From: Microlunatus lacustris
Lineage (GTDB): Bacteria > Actinomycetota > Actinomycetes > Propionibacteriales > Propionibacteriaceae
NCBI GenBank assembly: GCA_039527025.1
Contig: BAAAJN010000013.1
Coordinates: forward strand, 36,737 to 100,736
Length of the DNA stretch: 64,000 nt
Direction: 5' to 3'
The notes beneath the pieces are model-generated. The model was given only the letters and a program-made list of their open reading frames with translations, searched no databases and had not been told where the DNA came from. Below are positions 7,410-16,760 of this stretch, one piece after another (positions within the stretch are counted from its first letter, which is position 1; the number at the start of each line of letters is the position of its first letter). A program made the position numbers and the translations under genes.

Positions 7410-8645
7410 TCAGGCCTCGACCGGCTCCCCGGGCCGCGAGCCCGGCAGCAGGCGGCCCAGGGTCAGGGCCAGCCGCAGCGCGTAGGCGTCGCGTGGGTCG
7501 GTGGGGCTGTAGCCGGTGACCTCGTGGATCCGGCGGAGCCGGTAGCGCACCGTGTTGGCGTGCACGAAGAGCAGCCGGGCGGCGGCCTCCACGGACAGAC
7601 CCTGGTCGAGAAAGGTGACGAGGGTCTCGAGCAGCCCACCACCGGCGGCCCGGAGCGGGTCGTACAGGTCGCGGGCCAGTGCACGACGGGCGTGGCCGTC
7701 ACCGGACAGCGCGCGCTCGGGCAGCAGGTCGGAGGAGACCACCGGACGCGGGGCCTCGGGCCAGCCGGCCGCCGCCCGGAAGGCCGAGAGCGCCTCCCGG
7801 GCGCTGGCTGCGGCTTCCATCAGATGGTCGACCGCCGGTCCGACGACCACGGGCCCGGGGCCGAAGACCTCGCTGAAGCTGGCGGTGACCTCGCTGGCCC
7901 GGCCCGGGGTGGCGAGGTCCGCGCCGCCCAGCACCACGACCATCCGATCGCCCTGCACGGCACCCAGCATGTCGGTGTGCGCGATGGCGGCCGCGTGCCG
8001 GATGGCCTCGAGCGCCTGGCCGGTGTCCCGGTCCGGTGCCGGTCCGACGACGACGACGGCGGCCGCGGTGGAGCGCCAGCCGAGCGTCGACGCGCGGGAC
8101 AGCACGGTCTCGTCGGTCTCGCCGCGCAGCACGGCGTCGACGGTCAGCGCCTCGAGCCGGGCGTCCCACGCCCCCCGGAGCTCAGCGGCGCGGGCGTAGA
8201 TCTCGGCGGCCGAGAAGGCCACCTCCCGGCTGTACTGGACGATCGCGGCGTGCAGGATGGGCCGGTCGGCCTTGGGCATCACCTCGTCGATCTGGTCCTC
8301 CACCACCTCGATGGTGGTCCGGACCAGCTCGACGGTCTGGAAGAGCGAGATCCGGCGGGCCAGCTCCCGCGGCGCGGAGCCGAACACGTCGGAGGTGACC
8401 GGCCCGGTCGGCTCCGGCTCGGCGAACCAGCGGACGAAGCCGTCGATGCCGGCCTGGGCGACGAGGGTCACCCAGGAGCGGTGCTCGGCGCTCAGCCGGC
8501 GGAACCAGGCGTGCCGCTGCTCCATCTCGGCGACGGTGGCCGTGGTCATCGCCCCGGTGACCCCGGACAGCCGCTTGGCGATCGTGGCCCGGGTCTTGGC
8601 CGAGGGGAGCAGCGACTTGTTGATCCCCCGGGTCGTCGCAGCCAT
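7410..8645 (-). CDS. FasR-like transcriptional regulator (PucR/CdaR C-terminal HTH)
   Basis: A 411-residue regulator whose last 60 residues form the PucR-type helix-turn-helix (FVHANTVRYRLRRIHEVTGYSPTDPRDAYALRLAL). The central part is a CdaR-like GGDEF-derived sensory domain, and the N-terminal 180 residues are helical. In streptomycetes and mycobacteria, orthologues next to fabD activate fatty-acid synthesis genes. Here the fab cassette lies 3.7 kb away on the same strand, so the assignment rests on family and proximity. ATG at 8645. The frame continues upstream but only through low-complexity shadow sequence. Confidence 0.8.
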   Translation of the reverse strand: MAATTRGINKSLLPSAKTRATIAKRLSGVTGAMTTATVAEMEQRHAWFRRLSAEHRSWVTLVAQAGIDGFVRWFAEPEPTGPVTSDVFGSAPRELARRISLFQTVELVRTTIEVVEDQIDEVMPKADRPILHAAIVQYSREVAFSAAEIYARAAELRGAWDARLEALTVDAVLRGETDETVLSRASTLGWRSTAAAVVVVGPAPDRDTGQALEAIRHAAAIAHTDMLGAVQGDRMVVVLGGADLATPGRASEVTASFSEVFGPGPVVVGPAVDHLMEAAASAREALSAFRAAAGWPEAPRPVVSSDLLPERALSGDGHARRALARDLYDPLRAAGGGLLETLVTFLDQGLSVEAAARLLFVHANTVRYRLRRIHEVTGYSPTDPRDAYALRLALTLGRLLPGSRPGEPVEA

Positions 8646-8705
8646 AGGCTGACTGTAGTGCTGGGGTGCTGTCGTCCCGGCCGCCGACGGAGGGAGCGGG
8701 TGGGC

Positions 8706-9677
8706 GTGAGCGACCTGGAGACGAGGCCGGCCGAACGTCGGCTGGCCTGTCCAGACACCCGTGGCCCCGAGGAGCTGCTGCTGAGCGCGCGGCGGGTGCC
8801 GCTGGGCAAGACGACCGAGGTCGCGCGGCTGCTGCCCGACCGGCAGGTCCGGATGATCGGCGCCTGGTGCTTCCTCGACCACTACGGTCCCGAGGACCTC
8901 GGCGACTCCCCGGGGATGCGTGTGTGGGCGCACCCGCACACCGGCCTGCAGACGGTCAGCTGGTTGCTCGAGGGCGAGATCGAGCACCGCGACAGCGTCG
9001 GCTCGCACGTCCGCGTCCGGCCGGGCGAGCTGCACGTCATGACGGCCGGTGCAGGCATCGTGCACAGCGAGCTCTCCCCGCCCGACCGGCCCCCGACGAT
9101 GCACGGCCTGCAGCTGTGGGTGGCCCTGCCCGACGCCGCCCGCCACGCCCGGCCGCACTTCGACACGGTGACCGACCTGCCGCGGCTGGCCCGCGCCGGG
9201 GTGTCCGGCCAGGTGCTGCTGGGCGAGGTCGACGGCGTCCGCTCAGCCGCCCCCACCTACTCTCCGCTCTGCGCCGCGGACCTCGTCCTCGAACCCGGCG
9301 CCGACGTCGAGATCGTCCTGGACCGGGCCTTCGAGCACGGCGTCGTCGTGGTCCAGGGCGTCGCCACCGTCGCCGGGACCTCCGCGCAGGTGGACCAGCT
9401 GGTCTACCTCGGCACCGGCCGCTCCGTCCTCCGGCTGCGCAGTGCGGACGGCGCCCGAGTGGTGCTGCTGGGCGGCGAGCCGTTCGGAGAGGAGATCGTG
9501 ATGTGGTGGAACTTCGTCGGCCGCAGCCACGAGGAGGTCGTCGGCTACCGGGACGCCTGGGCCCGCCGCGACGTCCGCTTCCCGCCGGTGGTCGAGCCCG
9601 GTGAGCGCGTGATGGAGGCCCCGCCGCTGCCCACGGTGCCGCTCAAGGCCCGGCCGAGCCGGCGGGTGGTCCCGTGA
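8706..9677 (+). CDS. Pirin family protein
   Basis: Bicupin protein. The N-terminal cupin carries the iron-binding pattern HPHTGLQTVSW, then EHRDSVG and GELHVMTAGAGIVHSE. The C-terminal pirin domain ends in WWNFVGRSHEEV. Some pirins are quercetinases and others are redox-sensing cofactors, so the exact role is open. The 323-residue length fits. GTG at 8706 was chosen because AGGGAG lies 9 nt upstream, and a GTG two codons earlier is also possible. The stop overlaps the next gene as GTGA. Confidence 0.9.
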   Translation: MSDLETRPAERRLACPDTRGPEELLLSARRVPLGKTTEVARLLPDRQVRMIGAWCFLDHYGPEDLGDSPGMRVWAHPHTGLQTVSWLLEGEIEHRDSVGSHVRVRPGELHVMTAGAGIVHSELSPPDRPPTMHGLQLWVALPDAARHARPHFDTVTDLPRLARAGVSGQVLLGEVDGVRSAAPTYSPLCAADLVLEPGADVEIVLDRAFEHGVVVVQGVATVAGTSAQVDQLVYLGTGRSVLRLRSADGARVVLLGGEPFGEEIVMWWNFVGRSHEEVVGYRDAWARRDVRFPPVVEPGERVMEAPPLPTVPLKARPSRRVVP

Positions 9678-10699
9678 CGACGGGGGCGGAGCCGGCGATC
9701 GGGGCGCTGCGCGAGATCGGGTTCCTGCTCGAGCGGTCGCGCTCGGACACCTTCCGCGTCAAGGCCTACCGCGGCGCCGCCGACGCGCTCGAGGCGATGC
9801 CGTCCGCCGAGGTCGAGGAGCACCAGGCCGAGCGGACGTGGGGGAGGGTAGCCGGCGTCGGGCCGAAGACGGCCACCGTGATCAGCCAGGCACTGGCCGG
9901 TGAGGTGCCCGCCTACCTGCAGCAGCTGCGGGAGGCCAAGGCGCCGCTGGTCGAGGGCGGGATGCGGATGCGTTCGGCGATGCGTGGCGACCTGCACGTG
10001 CACTCCACCTGGTCCGACGGTGGCAGCCCGCTGGAGGAGATGATGACCACCGCGCGCGACCTCGGTCACGAGTACTGCGCGATCACCGACCACTCGCCGC
10101 GGCTCAAGGTCGCCCGCGGTCTGAGCGCGGAGCGGTTGCGCGAGCAGATCGCCGTCACCCGGGAGCTGGACGAGCGGCTGGCGCCCTTCCGGGTGCTGCA
10201 GGGCATCGAGGTGGACATCCTCGAGGACGGCGGACTGGACCAGTCCGACGCGCTGCTGGCCGAGCTCGACGTCGTCGTGGCCAGCGTGCACTCCAAGCTC
10301 CGCTCCGACTCCGAGGCGATGACCCACCGGATGGTCGGCGGCATCGCCAACCCGCGCACCAACGTGCTGGGTCACTGCACCGGCCGGCTCGTCGAGGGGG
10401 AGCGGGGGACCCGGCCGCCGTCGACGTTCGACGCCGAGGTGGTCTTCGAGGCCTGCCGGGCCTTCGGGGTGGCGGTGGAGATCAACTCCCGGCCCGAGCG
10501 GCGGGACCCGCCGACGGCCCTGCTGCAGCTGGCCATCGACATGGGGTGCCTGTTCTCCATCGACACCGACGCCCACGCGCCCGGTCAGCTCGACTTCCAG
10601 ATCTACGGCTGCGCCCGGGCCGAGGAGCTGGGCATCGACCCGGACCGGGTGATCAACACCTGGCCGGTGGATCGGCTGCTGGAGTTCTGCTCCCGCTGA
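9674..10699 (+). CDS. PHP-domain phosphoesterase with PolX-like helix-hairpin-helix N-terminus
   Basis: The N-terminal 90 residues resemble the 8-kDa and HhH part of DNA polymerase X (FRVKAYRGAADAL, GVGPKTATVISQAL). The rest is a PHP metallophosphoesterase with GDLHVHSTWSDG, ITDHS, GIEVDIL, SVHSK, GHCTGRL and DTDAHAPGQL, which together give a full metal-ligand set. The polymerase palm is absent, so this is the PHP-only arrangement also seen next to pirin genes. Probable role in DNA end processing or histidinol-phosphatase-like hydrolysis (inference). GTG start overlaps the pirin stop. 341 aa. Confidence 0.85.
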   Translation: MTTGAEPAIGALREIGFLLERSRSDTFRVKAYRGAADALEAMPSAEVEEHQAERTWGRVAGVGPKTATVISQALAGEVPAYLQQLREAKAPLVEGGMRMRSAMRGDLHVHSTWSDGGSPLEEMMTTARDLGHEYCAITDHSPRLKVARGLSAERLREQIAVTRELDERLAPFRVLQGIEVDILEDGGLDQSDALLAELDVVVASVHSKLRSDSEAMTHRMVGGIANPRTNVLGHCTGRLVEGERGTRPPSTFDAEVVFEACRAFGVAVEINSRPERRDPPTALLQLAIDMGCLFSIDTDAHAPGQLDFQIYGCARAEELGIDPDRVINTWPVDRLLEFCSR

Positions 10700-10735
10700 C
10701 CAGGCGTCGGACGGCCACTGGATAGGGTCGACGCC

Positions 10736-11500
10736 GTGGACGACTTCTCGCTGGCCGCCGACCTCGTCCGCGAGGCCGGAACCCTCGCCGCCCGGATGCT
10801 CGACGAGGGCCTGGAGACCCACTACAAGACCTCGATCTCCGACGTGGTCTCGGCCGCCGACCACGCCGCCGAGGACCTGGTCGTCCGCCGGCTGACCGAG
10901 GAGCGTCCCGACGACGGTCTGATCGGTGAGGAGGGCCACGCCCGGCCGGGGGACCGGACCTGGTACATCGACCCCGTTGACGGCACCTACAACTTCCTCT
11001 CCGGCATCCCGTACTGGTGCTCAGCCGTCGGCCTGGTGGACGCCGAGGGGCCCGTCGCCGGTGCGGTCTACTACCCGGCGCGCGACGAGTTGTGGCTCGG
11101 TGGCCGGGACCACCCGACCACGCTCAACGGGGTGCCGGTCGAGCCGCTGGCCGAGCGTGCGCTGGAGACGGTCTCGGTGGCCACCTACTTCCACCCGCGC
11201 CACACAGACGACCCGGTGCGGGCCGCCTCCTGGCAGGCGGCCACCAACGCCGCCGCCGCCGTCCGGATGCTCGGCTCAGCCTCGGTCGACCTGTCCGGAG
11301 TGGCCACCGGCCGCCTCGGCCTGTTCCTGCAGGGCAACCTCAGCCCCTGGGACTGGTTCCCCGGCGCGGCGCTGGTGCTGGGCGCCGGCGGCGTCGCAGA
11401 GACGGTCGAGATGCCCGGCACCACCTGGCAGGTGGCCGGCAACCGCCAGGCCGTCGCCGACGCGGCAGCAGCGCTGCGGAGCGCCACCGCCGCCGGCTGA
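10736..11500 (+). CDS. Inositol monophosphatase family protein
   Basis: Mg-dependent phosphatase of the IMPase/FIG superfamily, 254 residues. Motif 1 is the acidic GEEGHARPGDRTW segment followed by IDPVDGTYNFLSGIPYW, which supplies the metal ligands. The C-terminal motif is SPWDWFPGAALVLGAGG. The substrate may be inositol-phosphate or histidinol-phosphate and cannot be decided here. GTG start at 10736. It converges on aceE, with hairpins between them. Confidence 0.9.
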   Translation: MDDFSLAADLVREAGTLAARMLDEGLETHYKTSISDVVSAADHAAEDLVVRRLTEERPDDGLIGEEGHARPGDRTWYIDPVDGTYNFLSGIPYWCSAVGLVDAEGPVAGAVYYPARDELWLGGRDHPTTLNGVPVEPLAERALETVSVATYFHPRHTDDPVRAASWQAATNAAAAVRMLGSASVDLSGVATGRLGLFLQGNLSPWDWFPGAALVLGAGGVAETVEMPGTTWQVAGNRQAVADAAAALRSATAAG

Positions 11501-11526
11501 TCCACCGCCCGCCCGCTCAAGCCCGC

Positions 11527-11572
11527 ATCGTGTGAACGACTGCTGGGTCTGGTCAGCACTCGCTCACACGAT
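11527..11572. terminator. Long imperfect hairpin downstream of the IMPase gene
   Basis: ATCGTGTGA (11527-11535) pairs with TCACACGAT (11564-11572). The inner parts CGACTGCTG and CAGCACTCG extend the stem with mismatches. It lies between convergent genes and is probably an intrinsic terminator or folded 3' end for the plus-strand transcript. Confidence 0.5.
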
Positions 11573-11607
11573 CCTCGCTGCCCCGCCACCGGAGGCCTGG
11601 AACGACG

Positions 11608-11639
11608 GGCGCCCACGTCCCCGGGAGGACGTGGGCGCC
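11608..11639. terminator. 13-bp perfect hairpin between convergent genes
   Basis: GGCGCCCACGTCC (11608-11620) is exactly complementary to 11627-11639, with a 6-nt loop. It sits 26 bp past the aceE stop and about 110 bp past the IMPase stop, so it is likely a bidirectional terminator. There is no U tract, as is usual in high-GC actinobacteria. Confidence 0.7.
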
Positions 11640-11665
11640 ACGGCTGTCAGGAGCGAGGGCAGAAC

Positions 11666-14431
11666 CTACGCTCCGGCGCCCTCCTGGGCGACGTGGGCCA
11701 CGGCGGTCGGGTCACCGAGGGAGTAGGCGTCGTAGGCCTTCTTCGCCGCGGCCGCGTCGTACTGGCCCTCGCGGGCCAGCGTCTGCAGCGTGGCGACGAC
11801 GATCGACTCGGCGTCGACCTGGAAGAACCGGCGGGCGGCCGCACGGGTGTCGGCGAAACCGAACCCGTCGGTGCCCAGCGAGCACCAGGGCTGGTGCACC
11901 CAGGGCCGGATCTGGTCCTGGACGGCCCGCATGTAGTCGCTGACCGCGACGACCGGCCCGGGGGCGCCGTGCAGCGTCCGCGTCACGTACGGGTAGCGGC
12001 GGTCCTCACCGGGGTGGTTGAGGTTCCACTCCTCGGTCTCCAGGCCGTCGCGGCGGAGCTCGTTCCAGGAGGTCACCGACCAGACGTCGGCGGCCACGCC
12101 CCACTCCTCGGCGAGCATCTGCTGGGCCTTGACCGCTGCCGGCATCGAGACGCCGGACGCGAGCAGCTGGGCACGCGGTCGGTCGTCCCCGCCCAGGTCG
12201 GAGGTGTTGTAGCGGTACAGCCCCTTGAGGAGCGCGTCCACGTCGAGGTCGGCCGGGGCGCCCGGCTGGAAGACCGGCTCGTTGTACATGGTGATGTAGA
12301 AGATGACGTTCTCGCCGTCGGGGTGGGCCTCGTCCTCGTGGCCGTACATCCGGCGCAGGCCGTCCTTGACGATGTGGCCCATCTCGTAGGCGAACGCCGG
12401 GTCGTAGGTGACGACCGCGGGGTTGGTGCTGGCCAGCAGCGGGGAGTGCCCGTCGGCGTGCTGGAGGCCCTCACCGGTCAGCGTGGTCCGCCCGGCGGTG
12501 GCGCCCAGCAGGAAGCCGCGCGCCATCTGGTCGGCCATCGCCCAGATGGAGTCGCCGGTCCGCTGGAAGCCGAACATCGAGTAGAAGATGTAGAACGGGA
12601 TCATCGGCTGGCCGTGCACGCTGTGCGCCGAGCCCGCGGCGATCGTGGAGCCCATGGCACCGGCCTCGGAGATGCCCTCGTGCAGCATCTGGCCCGACGT
12701 GCTCTCCTTCCAGGAGAGCAGCATCTTGCGGTCGACCGACTCGTACGTCTGGCCGTGCGGGTTGTAGATCTTCGCCGTCGGGAACATGGAGTCCATGCCG
12801 AAGGTCCGGAACTCGTCCGGGGCGATCGGCACGATGCGGTGGCCGATCTCCTTGTCCCGCATCAGGTCGCGCAGCAGTCGGACGAAGGCCTGCGTCGTGG
12901 CGACCTTGGTCTTCTCCCCGGGCGACTCCATCAGTGGCGCGTAGACCTCGTCGCCGGGCAGCTTCAGCTCCATCGGCTTGACCCGCCGCTCCGGCACGTA
13001 GCCACCCAGCGCGCGCCGGCGGTCCTGCAGGTACTGGATCTCGTCGGAGTCGGGGCCCGGGTGGAAGTACGGCGGGTTGTAGGGGTCCTCGAGCTGGCTG
13101 TCGGGGATGTCCAGGTAGAGCCGGTCCCGGAAGGCCTTGAGGTCCTTGGTGGTCAGCTTCTTCATCTGGTGCGTGGCGTTCTTGCCCTCCAGGGCGTCGA
13201 TCGTCCAGCCCTTGACCGTCTGGGCCAGGATGACCGTCGGCTGGCCGACGTGGTCCTGCGCGGACTTGAAGGCGGCGTACACCTTGCGGTAGTCGTGACC
13301 GCCGCGGGAGAGCACCTTGATCTGCTCGTCGCTCAACCCCGAGACCATCTTCTGCAGCCGCGGGTCGTCGAAGAAGTTGTTGCGGATGTAGGCGCCGTCC
13401 TCGACCAGGTAGGTCTGGAACTGGCCGTCCGGCGTGGTGTTCATCTTGTTCACCAGGACGCCGTCGCGATCAGCGGCGAGCAGCGGGTCCCAGTCCCGGC
13501 CCCAGAGGACCTTGATCACGTTCCAGCCGGCGCCCAGGAAGTAGGACTCCAGCTCCTGCACGATCTTGCCGTTGCCGACGACCGGCCCGTCGAGCTGCTG
13601 CAGGTTGCAGTTGACCACCCAGGTGAGGTTGTCCAGCCCCTCGCGGGAGGCGACACGGATGGCGCCGAGCGACTCGGGCTCAGCCATCTCGCCGTCACCC
13701 AGGAAGGCCCAGACGCGCTGCTCGGCGGTGTCCTTGATGCTGCGGTTGTGCAGGTAGCGGTTGAAGCGCGCCTGGTAGATCGAGTTGATGCCGGTGAGGC
13801 CCATCGAGACGGTGGGGAACTCCCAGAACTTCGGCATCAGCCGCGGGTGCGGGTAGGACGAGAGGCCCTGCCCGGCGCCGCGGGACACCTCCTGCCGGAA
13901 GCCGTCGAGGTCGTGGCTGGTCAGCCGGCCCTCGAGGAACGAGCGGGCGTAGACACCGGGGGAGGCGTGGCCCTGGATGAAGACCTGGTCGCCCCCGCCG
14001 GGGGCGTCCTTGCCACGGAAGAAGTGGTTGAAGCCGACCTCGTAGAGGCTGGCGGCGCTCTGGTAGGTGGCGATGTGGCCGCCGACCTCGAGGCCCTTGC
14101 GGTTGGCCTTGCTGACCATGATCGCGGCGTTCCAGCGGATGTAGGCCCGCAGCCGGCGCTCGATGTGCTCGTCGCCGGGGAACCACGGCTCGGCCTCGGC
14201 CGGGATGGTGTTGACGTAGTCACTGCTGCGCAGCGCCGGGAGCCCGACGGCGGAGGCCCGGGCCCGCTCCAGCAGCTTCAGCATGATGTAGCGGGCGCGG
14301 TTCTTGCCCTTCTCGTCCAGCAGGCCGTCCAGCGACTCGAGCCAGTCGGCGGTCTCGTCCGGGTCGATGTCCGGGATCTGGCTGAGCAGACCTTCTGCGG
14401 TGATGGCCGGACGAGTTCCGGGCTTGGCCAT
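11666..14431 (-). CDS. aceE: Pyruvate dehydrogenase E1 component, homodimeric
   Basis: Thiamine-diphosphate enzyme that decarboxylates pyruvate and acetylates E2 in the pyruvate dehydrogenase complex. The 921-residue length and homodimeric AceE type are clear from sequence: the ThDP motif GDGEMAEPESLGAI to NCNLQQLDGPV, the segment FFRGKDAPGGGDQVFIQGHA, and GAMGSTIAAGSAHSVHGQPM in the pyrimidine-binding half. ATG at 14431 follows GAGGAG at 7 nt. The E2 and E3 genes are not adjacent, as is usual in actinobacteria. Confidence 0.97.
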   Translation of the reverse strand: MAKPGTRPAITAEGLLSQIPDIDPDETADWLESLDGLLDEKGKNRARYIMLKLLERARASAVGLPALRSSDYVNTIPAEAEPWFPGDEHIERRLRAYIRWNAAIMVSKANRKGLEVGGHIATYQSAASLYEVGFNHFFRGKDAPGGGDQVFIQGHASPGVYARSFLEGRLTSHDLDGFRQEVSRGAGQGLSSYPHPRLMPKFWEFPTVSMGLTGINSIYQARFNRYLHNRSIKDTAEQRVWAFLGDGEMAEPESLGAIRVASREGLDNLTWVVNCNLQQLDGPVVGNGKIVQELESYFLGAGWNVIKVLWGRDWDPLLAADRDGVLVNKMNTTPDGQFQTYLVEDGAYIRNNFFDDPRLQKMVSGLSDEQIKVLSRGGHDYRKVYAAFKSAQDHVGQPTVILAQTVKGWTIDALEGKNATHQMKKLTTKDLKAFRDRLYLDIPDSQLEDPYNPPYFHPGPDSDEIQYLQDRRRALGGYVPERRVKPMELKLPGDEVYAPLMESPGEKTKVATTQAFVRLLRDLMRDKEIGHRIVPIAPDEFRTFGMDSMFPTAKIYNPHGQTYESVDRKMLLSWKESTSGQMLHEGISEAGAMGSTIAAGSAHSVHGQPMIPFYIFYSMFGFQRTGDSIWAMADQMARGFLLGATAGRTTLTGEGLQHADGHSPLLASTNPAVVTYDPAFAYEMGHIVKDGLRRMYGHEDEAHPDGENVIFYITMYNEPVFQPGAPADLDVDALLKGLYRYNTSDLGGDDRPRAQLLASGVSMPAAVKAQQMLAEEWGVAADVWSVTSWNELRRDGLETEEWNLNHPGEDRRYPYVTRTLHGAPGPVVAVSDYMRAVQDQIRPWVHQPWCSLGTDGFGFADTRAAARRFFQVDAESIVVATLQTLAREGQYDAAAAKKAYDAYSLGDPTAVAHVAQEGAGA

Positions 14432-14788
14432 GCGAGCTCCTCACGATCTCCAGCGACGGTGACGCTGGCATTCTCCAGGGTCGACGGGTGGGACGACGAC
14501 ACCCCATCCTGTCACCCGAGGGCAATGGAGGCACCTGCGGCCACGCGCCCCGGCTCGCGCCCGCGTCGTGATCAGGACCGGGACACGCCGGGGGTTCCAC
14601 CGGGTCGCCACCTCTGGCAGGCTGAGCCCAGACCCGTCCACCACCGCGGCCGCAGCGCGCAGGAGATCTGCTCTGCGGGACCGCACCAGATGAAGGAGGC
14701 TGCGCACCGAGATGAGCGAGCTGAGCCCTCGCGTTCCGGATCCGATGCTCACGCGCTGCACGCACGCGACGTGGACCCGGGGGTCACG
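14432..14788. other. Divergent region upstream of aceE and the DUF3052 gene
   Basis: About 357 bp that should contain both promoters. The only clear element is the aceE ribosome site near 14438-14443. The DUF3052 frame stays open leftwards past an ATG at 14690, so part of this stretch could be coding if that start is used. I see no other gene or strong repeat. Confidence 0.4.
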
Positions 14789-15205
14789 GTGAGCGCGTCC
14801 GAGCACGACCAGGTCGTCGTCGACAAGCTCGGCCTGGCGCCGGGGATGGCGGTCCTGGAGATCGGCTGGGACGAGGACGTGGACGACGACATCCGCATCA
14901 TGATCGAGGACGCGGTCGACTCCGAGCTGATCGAGGAGGCGGTCGAGGCCGTCGACCTGGTCCTGCTGTGGTGGCGCGACGGTGACGGCGACCTGGCCGA
15001 CGGCCTGGTGGACGCCCTCACCGACCTGACGGCCAACGGCTACCTCTGGCTGATGACCCCCAAGGTCGGCCGGGACGGCTACGTCGACGCCGTCGACCTG
15101 GCCGAGGCGGCCGAGACCGCCGGGTTGGCGCAGACCACGACGGCCGCGGTGTCGGCGGACTGGGCGGCGACCAAGCTGGTCCGGCCCAAGGGCTCGCGGC
15201 GGTGA
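14789..15205 (+). CDS. DUF3052 family protein
   Basis: Small acidic protein of an actinobacteria-specific family. Recognised by LGLAPGMAVLEIGWDEDVDDD, VDLVLLWWRDGDGDLADGLV and LWLMTPKVGRDGYVDAVDL. Its function is unknown. The GTG at 14789 gives 138 residues and the family's usual short N-terminus before LGL. Alternative in-frame starts are GTG 14771 and ATG 14690. Its stop overlaps the peroxiredoxin start as GTGA, so a link with peroxide defence is suggested by context only. Confidence 0.85.
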   Translation: MSASEHDQVVVDKLGLAPGMAVLEIGWDEDVDDDIRIMIEDAVDSELIEEAVEAVDLVLLWWRDGDGDLADGLVDALTDLTANGYLWLMTPKVGRDGYVDAVDLAEAAETAGLAQTTTAAVSADWAATKLVRPKGSRR

Positions 15206-15666
15206 CGGCGGCGGTGCCCGAGGTGGGGCAGACCGCCCCGGACTTTACCGCCCGCAACCAGCACGGCCAGCAGGTCACCCGGACCAGCCTGCTTGGGGAG
15301 CCCGCGGTGCTCGTCTTCTACCCGTGGGCCTTCTCCGGCATCTGCACGGGCGAACTGTGCGCGCTGCGCGACGACCTCGCCCAGTTCACCGCCGTCCAGG
15401 CGCGGGTGCTGGCCATCAGCTGCGACCCGATGTTCGCGCTGCGCGCCTTCAGCGAGTCGGAGGGCCTGACCTTCGACCTGCTCACCGACCACTGGCCGCA
15501 CGGCCAGATCGCCCAGAGCTACGGCGTCTTCGACGCCGAGTGGGGCGTCGCCCGGCGCGGCTCCTTCGTGCTGGACGCGGACGGCCGGGTCAGCTGGTCC
15601 GTGGTCAACGGGATCGGCGAGGCCCGCAGCATCGCGGAGCACCTGCAGGCGCTGCAGCCGGCCTGA
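15202..15666 (+). CDS. AhpE-type one-cysteine peroxiredoxin
   Basis: Thioredoxin-fold peroxidase, 154 residues. The peroxidatic cysteine lies in FYPWAFSGICTGELCALRDD (the first cysteine), and the family pattern continues with LAISCDPMFALRAFSE and the C-terminal conserved arginine. No clear resolving cysteine near the C-terminus, as in AhpE of mycobacteria. It overlaps the DUF3052 gene by 4 bp, so the two are co-translated. It converges on the dehydratase gene with 33 bp between. Confidence 0.92.
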   Translation: MTAAVPEVGQTAPDFTARNQHGQQVTRTSLLGEPAVLVFYPWAFSGICTGELCALRDDLAQFTAVQARVLAISCDPMFALRAFSESEGLTFDLLTDHWPHGQIAQSYGVFDAEWGVARRGSFVLDADGRVSWSVVNGIGEARSIAEHLQALQPA

Positions 15667-15699
15667 GCCGCCCCTGCTGGAGCCCGTGCGGGGCCGGGC

Positions 15700-16632
15700 T
15701 CAGAGCGGCGTCCACTCCGCGTTCGCGCCGCAGATGACCAGGCAGGGCAGCTCGCCCGGCACCTCGCCGGCCAGCCAGGCCGCCAGCGGGACGGCCGCAG
15801 CCGCCTCGGTCGCGATCCGGCACTCCTCCCAGAGCCGGTCCCGCGCCTCGACGATCGCCGCCTCGGCGACCAGGACCGACGAGACGGCGCCGCTGCGCAC
15901 CCGCGGCGCCAGCACGTCGAAGGGCACCTGACCGATCCGGGTGGCGCCCAGCGCGGACGAGGCCACGGAGTCCACCGGCGCGTCGACGGGACGGCCCGCG
16001 AGCAGGGCGTCGTGCACGGCGCTGCACCGTTCGGGCTCGGCGGCCACGAGCAGCCGGTCGCCGACGGCGAGGGCACTGCCGGCCGCCAGGCCGCCACCGC
16101 CGGCGGCCACCACCACCGTGTCGACGTCCGGCGCGTCCGCGACGACCTCGGCCGCCACCGTGCCGTTGCCGGCCACCACCAGCGGGTCGTCGAAGGCCGG
16201 CACGTAACGGTGCCCGGGCCGGGCGGCCAGCTCGGCGGCAGCCGCCGCGGCCTCGGCGTAGGTGGCCCCGGTGCGGACGAGGGAGACGCCTTGCGCGGCG
16301 ATCCTGCGGGCCTTGATCTCGGGCACCGACGCGGGCACGAAGACCGTGGCGGTGATGCCCAGGATCGCCGCGGCGGTGGCGACACCGAGGCCGTGGTTGC
16401 CGCCCGAGGCGGTGACGACGTGCTCGTGGGCGTGGCCCGCCAGCACGGCGTTGAGCGCGCCGCGGAGCTTGAACGAGCCGCTCAGCTGCAGCTGCTCGAG
16501 CTTGAGCACCACGGGTCGGCCGTCGAGGCGGAGCCGGAGCAGAGGGGTCCGCCGGACGTAGGGGCGCAGCCGGTCGGCCGCCTCCACCACGTCGCGGGTC
16601 GTCGGTGGGAGCACCGGGGTCACCAGGATCAC
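15700..16632 (-). CDS. Threonine/serine dehydratase-like PLP enzyme
   Basis: Fold-type II pyridoxal-phosphate enzyme. The lysine that binds PLP is in SGSFKLRGALNAV, the phosphate loop in ASGGNHGLGVATAA, and the glycine-rich loop in VVVAAGGGGLAAG. Length about 310 residues without the ACT regulatory domain, as in catabolic or promiscuous dehydratases and racemases. The exact substrate is not readable. GTG at 16632 was chosen. GTG at 16623 and ATG at 16674 are alternatives. Divergent from the aldo/keto reductase gene. Confidence 0.88.
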   Translation of the reverse strand: MILVTPVLPPTTRDVVEAADRLRPYVRRTPLLRLRLDGRPVVLKLEQLQLSGSFKLRGALNAVLAGHAHEHVVTASGGNHGLGVATAAAILGITATVFVPASVPEIKARRIAAQGVSLVRTGATYAEAAAAAAELAARPGHRYVPAFDDPLVVAGNGTVAAEVVADAPDVDTVVVAAGGGGLAAGSALAVGDRLLVAAEPERCSAVHDALLAGRPVDAPVDSVASSALGATRIGQVPFDVLAPRVRSGAVSSVLVAEAAIVEARDRLWEECRIATEAAAAVPLAAWLAGEVPGELPCLVICGANAEWTPL

Positions 16633-16760
16633 CCCACCAGTGTCGTCCGCCGGGCCGGACCCGGCGAGCACCACCGCAGCGCGGCGGCCCGGCGGCGCGC
16701 CCTAGGATCAGCCGCAGGCGTCCCGCGGCGCCGCCCCAGCACCGATGCAGAGGAGCAGCG

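Noticed and set aside
11693..15205. A 1,170-codon open frame on the plus strand across aceE
   Set aside because: It runs antisense through aceE with Val/Gly/Arg/Leu-rich composition expected from a shadow frame. Only its end (from about 14,789) is a real gene, DUF3052.
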